A stretch of 5,387 nucleotides of DNA from Firmicutes bacterium UBA5499 (GTDB taxonomy: Bacteria > Bacillota > DTU084), in NCBI GenBank assembly GCA_002426275.1, contig DIPB01000165.1:1-5387 (forward strand), in the 5' to 3' direction. The notes beneath the pieces are model-generated. The model did not search any database and was not told where the DNA came from. It saw only the letters and a program-made list of their open reading frames with translations. Shown in pieces: positions 1 through 5,387 of the stretch (position 1 is the stretch's first letter; every line of letters starts with the position of its first letter). A program made the position numbers and the translations under genes.

Positions 1-52
1 GTATAAATTGACGGGATTTTAGGCTGGATCCTTTGCCGAAGAAAAAGCTGCA
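1..52 (+). other. Leader upstream of the GH-A hydrolase gene, with all forward frames stopped
   Basis: All three forward frames are closed early here: TAA at 4-6, TGA at 9-11 and TAG at 20-22, the last in the frame of the downstream gene. After the TAG the frame stays open (23-52) and reads AGSFAEEKAA, which joins smoothly to the helical start of the annotated protein, but it holds no ATG, GTG or TTG before position 53. TATAAA at 2-7 resembles a -10 box; its -35 partner would lie outside the window. TTGACG at 8-13 resembles a -35 box but has no -10 box at a proper distance. No clear Shine-Dalgarno motif precedes TTG 53; there is only a GAAGAAAAA purine run at 38-46. Whether this is a true 5' UTR or the interrupted part of a longer gene cannot be decided from the window. 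Confidence 0.4.
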
Positions 53-2977
53 TTGGCAAAAGCAAAGCAGCTGGTTGAAGATTGTCAGAAGGCGCCGCTC
101 AATAAAATAAGTCGATGTGGCGCGGAATTGGCAAGTCTGGAGAACGAAGTAGAAACAGCCTATCAAAAAACATTGCAGCCCTGGGCTGCATTAGGAATCA
201 GGCCTTATGTGAAAGGAGGGGGAATTTATCTTTATCCGGGAAAACCTTTTCACGTTTATGGAACCAATGACTTCGCAGCTATTTATAAAGACGATTCCAG
301 TGGCGTACGGCAAAGCGTTGAGACCGATTATCGCCATATGGCGGAGCTGGGATACAAGGCGATTCGCGTTCCTTTCGGCTATGAGCCTTTAGAGCCGCAA
401 CAGGGCAAATTCGACCCAGAGTATTTACGGTTTGTGGAAAATTGCGTCAAATGGGCTGACAAATACGGACTGTATGTGATTATGGATTTGCATCGTCAAT
501 TGCCAGACTGGTTTATGCAAGGGCCGTCTGGAGAAGAGAACAAGCATGCCGAAGAGTCAAATCCTTATTACTATCTGGAAGCTTTGGAAGCTACCTTTCG
601 CAGGCTGGCGGAACACTTCAGGGACTATCCCAACATCCTTTGCTGGGAAGTGCCTTTAAATGAGCCGTCCATCTCAAGCGGGGATAAGCCTTGGACTGCG
701 CCTACGCCTCGGGATGCCACCATCGCCGATATGCCCCGTTTGCTACGCTTATGGAATGAATGGTTGAAGGCGAAATATGGTACGTTGGAGGCTCTAAATG
801 CGGCTTGGACCAATACCCCCTTTAACAAGGCGGAAAACGGTCTGGGCCCGGATGAAACCTGGGAACGGAATTCCATTATGCCGCCGGGCGTGCGGGGAGA
901 AAAGGCGGAATACAGCACGCGGCTTTACGATTACATGCAGTGGGCTGCGGAGCTTCATTACACGACTGTTGAACGGCTCAGCCGGGCGATCAAAGAAGAG
1001 ATCCCGGAGGCTTTGACCAGCCAGCAGGTCCCGGAAGGCGGTCCCCAATGGGAGCTAGATCCAATCCCCATTGACATGCACGCCTTCCAGCAATGGTCTC
1101 CTCCCAACGTTGATATGGTAACCTGCCACTACGGTGCGGTGGGGCATGGAAGGCTACTGGCGGCCACTGGCAAGCCGTGGTATGCGGGAGAGCATAATAC
1201 GGGCAGAGCTGAAGGCTCTTTCATTAATACCCATGCGCTTGGCGGAGGTATGGTCGACTGGGCGTATTCCGCGATTCCAGATCCCGGAGAGAATTTACGC
1301 AACTTGGATTTAACGGGGCGTTTGTTTCCAGATCGGACGTATCTGCCTTTAATCTCCGAGTTCTTTCAGAATTCATTTCTTCAGGACAGAAATCCTCAGG
1401 TGGCAGTGATCGCCAATGCCCGGCTGTATGGCTTGGCCAAGCCGCGGTACAGGAATGTGACTGCGCTTTTGGATCAGATGAAGGTCAGCTACGATGTCTT
1501 GAGCTCACTTTACGTTGTCAAAGAACCGCAGGTTTTGGCCAAATATAAAGCGGCTGTGATGGGAACGGACTATGCGGATCCGACGCTCCTTGCGCTTCTG
1601 TGGGAAAGCAAGTTGCCGGTCTTCTATTACGGTACCATCGGACCCAATATTACTGCCAATTTTGGCCGGGACGGCATTGGTAAGGATTTTGTGGCAGAGC
1701 AGTTGTTCTTCAAAGAGATACCGGGAAGCTGGGGCGGCGCGGACAGTAGCGCGGAGCTCCCCTTGGAAGGGAACTGGCGTTTTCAAACGATGCCTGAAGA
1801 TACGGTTCCAGATGTGAAATATGCGTTGGCAGATTATAACGACGGCGATTGGGATTGGCAGAGCGTGCCCGCCTACTTTGAGAACGTGGGAGTCATGGGC
1901 AAGGCCCGGGTCTATGACGGCATAGTTTGGTATCGAACTAACTTCTATTTGCCCAAAGATTGGGAGAGGCGTCTGCTTACTTTGGAGATCGGCGCGATTG
2001 ACGACTTTGACTGGTCCTATGTCAACGGGGTTTTGATAGGCAAGACGGGAGCGGAAACAGATAACTACTGGCAGACGGCGAGAAATTATCCTATCCCCTC
2101 TGAAACGTTGAAGTTTGGGGCGGAGAACACTTTGGCCATTTGTGTGCAGGACACGCACGGCAATGGCGGGATCTGGAAAGCGCCGGTACGGATTACTTCC
2201 GTCCAAAAGAATACTGTTCACATTGACCGGCAGGTTGGTTATCTTAAGCCGGGCGATGAATTTAGCCTTTCCCTGAATCCTAATTTGACCAAGGTTGAAA
2301 CTGGTGAGCTGTTGCCGAACGTTAGCGTACTGGCCACTTTTGAGAATCAAACGCCAGCGCTGATGGAGCAGGATCATAATTGGCTTTGGCTGGGAGCGGA
2401 TATTTTAGGACAAGAAGACAATGACTTAAAATTAATCGCCTCTTTTCTTGACGGAGTTCAAGCTGCGCATACCTATCCCCCGACAGCTCAGAGCAGATAC
2501 GTCAGGATCAATGAGTATCAGAGGTATGTAACGGTCAGCAATAGCACCAATAAAGATATTGCCGCTGAGATTTTCACTACAACTGCCCTGGAGGACGTGT
2601 TAGGCACGCAATTGGAACAGGAGCTCCAGCCTGGAATTTCCCGCGTCAACATTCCCAGCGCTAATCCATGGGGATCCGGCAGATATTTTCGCAAAACCGC
2701 CCTGGAGGTTAAGCCAGAAGGGCGGGTGACCATCGCCGATATGTCCGAGAAAGTCTGGACCGATGGAGCGGAAGTGAATTTCCAGGCAGAGGGAGCGGCA
2801 AGCTATAGTTATCGCTATCCCACAGTGGAGGAATACAGCTTTCTACTGTTTGTGGATTTCAGACTAAAGGCGCGTGGCGCGGGCTTCGGAAAGTTGGAAT
2901 TCAGTTTGGGGCCGGATAGGCAGAATGTGAAGATAGTCATAACCCGTAAGGCAAAGAATAATGCAGTATCGCAATAA
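53..2977 (+). CDS. Multidomain clan GH-A glycoside hydrolase (GH5/GH42-like barrel, GATase-like domain, GH2-like jelly roll)
   Basis: Probable retaining glycoside hydrolase that cleaves beta-linked sugars; the substrate cannot be named from sequence. Residues 1-45 are a charged, heptad-like helical segment. Residues about 50-430 form a (beta/alpha)8 barrel: DLH at 145-147, Asn203-Glu204-Pro205 (the clan GH-A NEP acid/base motif), His359-Tyr360 on the presumed sixth strand, Glu380 in WYAGEH as likely nucleophile, and Trp403 near the eighth strand. The segment LWNEWLKAKYGTLEALNAAW resembles GH42 enzymes, while the barrel start reads more like GH5. Residues about 448-545 (QVAVIANAR to FYYGTIGP) look like the GATase-type trimerisation domain of GH42. 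Residues about 569-718 (LEGNWRF, YVNGVLIGKTG) form a GH2-type sugar-binding jelly roll, followed by beta-rich C-terminal domains. The TTG start is simply the first possible codon after the in-frame TAG at 20-22; it has no convincing ribosome binding site, and the N-terminus may be truncated. No signal peptide or membrane segment is visible. The stop is TAA at 2975-2977. The fold is well supported; the start and the specificity are not. Confidence 0.85.
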   Translation: MAKAKQLVEDCQKAPLNKISRCGAELASLENEVETAYQKTLQPWAALGIRPYVKGGGIYLYPGKPFHVYGTNDFAAIYKDDSSGVRQSVETDYRHMAELGYKAIRVPFGYEPLEPQQGKFDPEYLRFVENCVKWADKYGLYVIMDLHRQLPDWFMQGPSGEENKHAEESNPYYYLEALEATFRRLAEHFRDYPNILCWEVPLNEPSISSGDKPWTAPTPRDATIADMPRLLRLWNEWLKAKYGTLEALNAAWTNTPFNKAENGLGPDETWERNSIMPPGVRGEKAEYSTRLYDYMQWAAELHYTTVERLSRAIKEEIPEALTSQQVPEGGPQWELDPIPIDMHAFQQWSPPNVDMVTCHYGAVGHGRLLAATGKPWYAGEHNTGRAEGSFINTHALGGGMVDWAYSAIPDPGENLRNLDLTGRLFPDRTYLPLISEFFQNSFLQDRNPQVAVIANARLYGLAKPRYRNVTALLDQMKVSYDVLSSLYVVKEPQVLAKYKAAVMGTDYADPTLLALLWESKLPVFYYGTIGPNITANFGRDGIGKDFVAEQLFFKEIPGSWGGADSSAELPLEGNWRFQTMPEDTVPDVKYALADYNDGDWDWQSVPAYFENVGVMGKARVYDGIVWYRTNFYLPKDWERRLLTLEIGAIDDFDWSYVNGVLIGKTGAETDNYWQTARNYPIPSETLKFGAENTLAICVQDTHGNGGIWKAPVRITSVQKNTVHIDRQVGYLKPGDEFSLSLNPNLTKVETGELLPNVSVLATFENQTPALMEQDHNWLWLGADILGQEDNDLKLIASFLDGVQAAHTYPPTAQSRYVRINEYQRYVTVSNSTNKDIAAEIFTTTALEDVLGTQLEQELQPGISRVNIPSANPWGSGRYFRKTALEVKPEGRVTIADMSEKVWTDGAEVNFQAEGAASYSYRYPTVEEYSFLLFVDFRLKARGAGFGKLEFSLGPDRQNVKIVITRKAKNNAVSQ

Positions 2978-2990
2978 ATAGGCTAGGCTG

Positions 2991-3031
2991 GCGGTAGATT
3001 GAGCTTTGGTAAAACGATGGTATTCTGCCGC
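2991..3031 (+). other. Possible stem-loop after the GH-A hydrolase gene
   Basis: GCGGTAGA (2991-2998) can pair with TCTGCCGC (3024-3031) in an 8-base-pair stem with one G-U pair and a 25-base loop. It lies 13 bases after the stop codon of the upstream gene. The 3' arm is followed by AAAGGAG rather than by a T-run, so it does not fit an intrinsic terminator. It could protect the 3' end of the upstream message or be chance; the long loop argues for caution. Confidence 0.2.
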
Positions 3032-3053
3032 AAAGGAGAAAAGAGGAAAAGCT

Positions 3054-3184
3054 ATGGCAACAAAAGCGAGTAGCTACCTAACGTTCCCGGGAAGAGGAAC
3101 TTAAATCTGGCTATGTTGAGAGAGAGTATTCATGGTTTTGCAGTGGAATCATTTTTGCGTTTGCAGCAAGAGATAAGAATATGA
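3054..3184 (+). pseudogene. Possible relic of a VOC/PhnB-like (glyoxalase-fold) gene, or a 16-codon ORF
   Basis: ATG 3054 follows GAGG (3043-3046) at a spacing of 7 bases, with a second purine motif AAAGGAG at 3032-3038, so the start looks functional. It reads MATKASSYLTFPGRGT and stops at TAA 3102-3104. As recalled, VOC proteins of the PhnB/YjdN group start with a similar pattern: a short N-terminus, Y-L/I-x-F-x-G, then 11 residues, then a (V/T)-(F/L)-G motif. Here, after FPG, exactly 11 codons in the same frame (two of them now stops, 3102-3104 and 3117-3119) lead to Val-Phe at 3126-3131. A shift of frame then gives GFAVESFLRLQQEI from 3134, ending at TGA 3182-3184. The rest of such a gene (about 100 residues) is absent. 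The resemblance rests on remembered family pattern over few residues. The alternatives are a short leader peptide or a chance ORF. Confidence 0.28.
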
Positions 3185-3214
3185 TCTCGAGCCTTTTGTG
3201 GAGAATAGGTTAAT

Positions 3215-3220
3215 GGAGGT
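3215..3220 (+). promoter_or_regulatory. Ribosome binding site of the GH2 gene
   Basis: GGAGGT is a strong Shine-Dalgarno match. It ends 14 bases before ATG 3235, longer than the usual 5-10, with an A/T-rich spacer. No ATG, GTG or TTG in the gene's frame lies closer, because the frame is closed upstream by TAA at 3211-3213. A three-codon ORF (ATG 3213, GAG, GTA, stop TAG 3222-3224) overlaps the motif and is probably incidental. Confidence 0.6.
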
Positions 3221-3234
3221 ATAGTTATTTTATC

Positions 3235-5387
3235 ATGGAAAAGTTAAGCCTAAATGGTTCCTGGGAGATCATGGAAGGCCCCTTGTCTACAGGCATTGAG
3301 GAATATAGTATTTACCTTGACAAGAAGCATGATTTGGTAGGGGATGTACCAGGCGATGTTAACGACAGTTTGGTAAAGAGCGGTTGCTTGCCTGAACCGC
3401 TTGTGGGTATGAACTTTGAAAAATTCCGGTGGGTTCAGGAGCGCTCCTGGTGGTATCGCAGGCGCTTTGTTCTGCCTGAAGCTTGGCAGAATTCAGCAGC
3501 GATAGAAATTTCTTTGGACGGTTTAGATATTCATGCGGATATTTGGCTTAATGGACGCTATTTAGGGCATCAGGCATCCTCTTTTTATCCGTTTGTTCAG
3601 AACGTAAAAGATAAACTGTTCCCTGGACAAGAAAACGTAGTGTTAGTCCGTTTGACAACCGGACGAGAACATTTTGCGGAAGCAAAGGATTTCTCCTTGA
3701 CCAAAGCCGTGCCGACTGAGGCTGGAGCTGAACGTGGTTACCCGGACCGAGGAGAAAAAGAACGCATTTTTTTGCGTAAACCTGCCTACGTTTGGGGCTG
3801 GGACTGGGCGCCACAGCTAGCTACCTGCGGCATCACCGGAGATGTAGAGCTGAAGGCTTTATCTGAGTCTGAAATTCGCGATTTGGCTCTCAATACTACA
3901 TTGACAGAAAACGAAGCAAAAGTTAAAGCTGTAGTTGAACTTGAGCATTTCACGCACTTTGATTCGGCCCGAGCGACAGTCATGCTTTCTCTTACAGATG
4001 AAGAGGGTCAGAGTTTTTCCGTTAAGAAACAAGATTTGTTCGTGGCCAGCGGTCTGAATTATTATGAGCTGGAGCTTACAGTTCCAGAACCTAAACTCTG
4101 GTGGCCAAATGGCAGCGGCAGTCAGCATCTGTATACAGTTCAGGTGGAGGCGACTGTGGACGGACTGCAGCTTACATACCCAGCCTTCAAATATGGCATT
4201 CGTACGGTCCAATTAGATAATCAGCCTGGACGATTTCGCTTTTTGGTCAATGGTCAGCCGCTGTTTCTGAAGGGCGGTAACTGGGTGCCTTCCGATTCTC
4301 TCTACGGAAGAATTACGGCTGAAAAAGTAACTGGGCTGGTGCGGGAAGCAGCAATTGCTAACTTTAATTGTCTGAGGCTTTGGGGTGGAGGCCGCTTTGA
4401 GCTTAACGCCTTCTATGATGCCTGCGATGAGCTGGGCATCCTGGTCTGGCATGATTTCATGTCTGCCTGCGCTCCCCTGCCGGCTCACCTGGAGTGGTTC
4501 AGGCGAGAGTTCAAGAGGGAGGCGAAGTTTCAGATTAAACGTCTGCGTAACAGGGCTTGTTTGCTGCTATGGTGCGGCAATAACGAAGTAGCGGATATGT
4601 GTCACTGGGGTGATAGAGATATCAAAATGGAACCGGGCTGGGAGCTATATCACCGTCTGTTGCCGCGCCTGGTGCACGCGCTCTCACCGCAGATTCCCTA
4701 TTGGCCGACTTCTCCTTATGGCGGCAAAGGGTCTGTTAATGATCCTGAGGAAGGAGACGATCACCATTGGATTGTGCTGCGTCATCGGCCTGAATTCTGG
4801 TCCGCTCCCGAATACTGGGATTCTCCAGCCATGTCGCTGTTTAACTCGGAATATGGTTACGGAGGGCCTTGCTGCCTGGAAAGCACCAAGGAGTATCTAG
4901 GTACGGACAGCCCGAATCTATTGGATGAGGTTGGCAGGCAGCATACAAACACCTTTTATGATCTACAGAGGGTGAAATTCTCCATTCGCGAGCATTACCG
5001 GGAACCGGACGATTTGAGCCTGGAAGAATATATTCTCTTTGGCGGCCTCTGCCAGGGCTTAAATTTGGGCTATTCCCTTGAATCATTGCGCGCAAATGGA
5101 AAGAGCATGGGCGGCATCTTTTGGATGTATAACGATGCTTGGGGAGAGAACGGTTGGAGCATCATCGACTATTACCTGCGCCGGAAAATCAGCTTTTACA
5201 ATGTCAAACGCTGCCTGGCTCCGCAGCGCTTGGTTTTGCGCCGTGGCGGGCAGGCCTTTGGCGGCCGAGAAAATGAGGTAGTCTTGATAGCCCTAAATGA
5301 AGGAGCCGAGCCCCTAACAGGCGCCCTGCAGCTGGGATATCTCAGCTATGACGGCAAACGGAAGGCGCTGCGCACAATAGATTTTTC
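3235..5387 (+). CDS. GH2 family beta-mannosidase-like glycoside hydrolase, 3' end cut by window edge
   Basis: Probable retaining exo-acting enzyme that removes terminal beta-linked sugars, best matched to GH2 beta-mannosidases. There are 717 codons and no stop before the edge; family members usually have roughly 800-850 residues, so about 100-130 are missing. Residues 1-195 are the sugar-binding jelly roll (LNGSW at 5-9, DIWLNGRYLGHQ, WGWDWAP at 187-193). Residues about 200-325 are the immunoglobulin-like sandwich. The barrel follows: GGNWVPSDS (347-355), RLWGGG (381-386), VWHDFM (404-409), WCGNNE (446-451) with Glu451 as acid/base, FNSEYGYGG (536-544) with Glu539 as nucleophile, and WMYNDAWGENGW (630-641). 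The 88-residue spacing between the two glutamates is close to that in known GH2 mannosidases. ATG 3235 is chosen because TAA 3211-3213 closes the frame upstream and family homology begins at once. There is no signal peptide, so it is likely cytoplasmic. Several motifs differ from typical beta-mannosidases (WGWDWAPQ rather than GWDWGPR; WMYNDAW rather than WQLNDCW), so mannosidase activity itself is less certain than the family. Confidence 0.9.
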   Translation, partial: MEKLSLNGSWEIMEGPLSTGIEEYSIYLDKKHDLVGDVPGDVNDSLVKSGCLPEPLVGMNFEKFRWVQERSWWYRRRFVLPEAWQNSAAIEISLDGLDIHADIWLNGRYLGHQASSFYPFVQNVKDKLFPGQENVVLVRLTTGREHFAEAKDFSLTKAVPTEAGAERGYPDRGEKERIFLRKPAYVWGWDWAPQLATCGITGDVELKALSESEIRDLALNTTLTENEAKVKAVVELEHFTHFDSARATVMLSLTDEEGQSFSVKKQDLFVASGLNYYELELTVPEPKLWWPNGSGSQHLYTVQVEATVDGLQLTYPAFKYGIRTVQLDNQPGRFRFLVNGQPLFLKGGNWVPSDSLYGRITAEKVTGLVREAAIANFNCLRLWGGGRFELNAFYDACDELGILVWHDFMSACAPLPAHLEWFRREFKREAKFQIKRLRNRACLLLWCGNNEVADMCHWGDRDIKMEPGWELYHRLLPRLVHALSPQIPYWPTSPYGGKGSVNDPEEGDDHHWIVLRHRPEFWSAPEYWDSPAMSLFNSEYGYGGPCCLESTKEYLGTDSPNLLDEVGRQHTNTFYDLQRVKFSIREHYREPDDLSLEEYILFGGLCQGLNLGYSLESLRANGKSMGGIFWMYNDAWGENGWSIIDYYLRRKISFYNVKRCLAPQRLVLRRGGQAFGGRENEVVLIALNEGAEPLTGALQLGYLSYDGKRKALRTIDF

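Larger units (their letters stand above)
2978..3234 (+). other. Intergenic region between the two glycoside hydrolase genes
   Basis: This 257-base gap separates two genes on the same strand. It contains a possible stem-loop without a T-run (2991-3031), a 16-codon ORF with its own ribosome binding site (3054-3104), a 10-base palindrome TTCCCGGGAA (3084-3093) and the ribosome binding site of the GH2 gene (3215-3220). TATGAT at 3180-3185 resembles a -10 box, but the best -35 candidate (TTGCGT, 3155-3160) matches only three of six bases and sits 19 bases away, so a promoter is not firmly supported. No clear intrinsic terminator is seen, so transcription from the first gene into the second is possible. 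Confidence 0.5.

Noticed and set aside
210..221. AAAGGAGGGGG as a ribosome binding site for an internal start in the first gene
   Set aside because: It encodes part of the YVKGGG stretch at the barrel start, and no start codon follows at a suitable distance.
1505..2377. 290-codon open frame on the minus strand
   Set aside because: It lies wholly inside and antisense to the GH-A hydrolase gene, whose domains are well recognised. The translation shows no family motif; it is a shadow of codon bias.
3008..3023. Catabolite-repression (cre)-like site GGTAAAACGATGGTAT
   Set aside because: It shares the central AANCG portion but lacks the TG at the left end and the C of the right half-site.
3084..3093. 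Ten-base palindrome TTCCCGGGAA as an operator
   Set aside because: A 10-base palindrome is expected about once in a thousand positions, so one in this gap is unremarkable, and no second copy was seen nearby.
3155..3185. Possible promoter for the GH2 gene (TTGCGT, 19 bases, TATGAT)
   Set aside because: The -10 match is fair, but the -35 matches only three of six bases and the spacer is long. It overlaps the possible VOC relic, and such matches are expected by chance.
3548..4488. Several minus-strand open frames of 65-117 codons inside the GH2 gene
   Set aside because: All are antisense to a clear GH2 coding sequence with conserved motifs, and none resembles a known protein.
4385..5281. Plus-strand open frames of 67-96 codons in another frame of the GH2 gene
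   Set aside because: They overlap the conserved catalytic barrel in a different frame and lack ribosome binding sites and recognisable motifs.

Overview
The window carries two large carbohydrate-degrading enzymes on the + strand and little else. It looks bacterial: the genes are long and uninterrupted, Shine-Dalgarno motifs of the GGAGG type are visible, and base composition is close to balanced. The Shine-Dalgarno style and the kind of enzymes suggest a Firmicutes-type saccharolytic organism (Paenibacillus-like or Negativicutes-like). That is an impression, not a phylogenetic result.

Layout: (1) Positions 1-52 are a short leader with stop codons in all three forward frames (TAA 4-6, TGA 9-11, TAG 20-22). 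(2) Positions 53-2977 encode a 974-residue multidomain clan GH-A glycoside hydrolase. It has a short N-terminal helical segment, a GH5/GH42-like TIM barrel with candidate catalytic Glu204 and Glu380, a GH42-like GATase-type domain, a GH2-like sugar-binding jelly roll, and C-terminal beta-rich domains. Its true N-terminus is uncertain. (3) Positions 2978-3234 are a 257-base intergenic stretch with a possible stem-loop, a 16-codon ORF with a good ribosome binding site that may be the decayed start of a VOC/PhnB-like gene, and the ribosome binding site of the next gene. (4) Positions 3235-5387 hold the first 717 codons of a GH2 protein of the beta-mannosidase type, cut off by the window edge. Its candidate catalytic residues are Glu451 and Glu539.

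How they work together (inference): neither protein shows a signal peptide in the part visible, so both probably act in the cytoplasm on imported oligosaccharides. The GH-A enzyme and the GH2 exo-enzyme would then take apart one glycan, plausibly mannose-containing. No transporter or regulator lies inside the window to name the substrate. I found no tRNA, rRNA, CRISPR array, insertion sequence or phage gene. The most unusual points are the unresolved 5' end of the first gene, its mixed GH5/GH42/GH2 domain build, the variant motifs of the GH2 protein, and the possible gene relic between the two.
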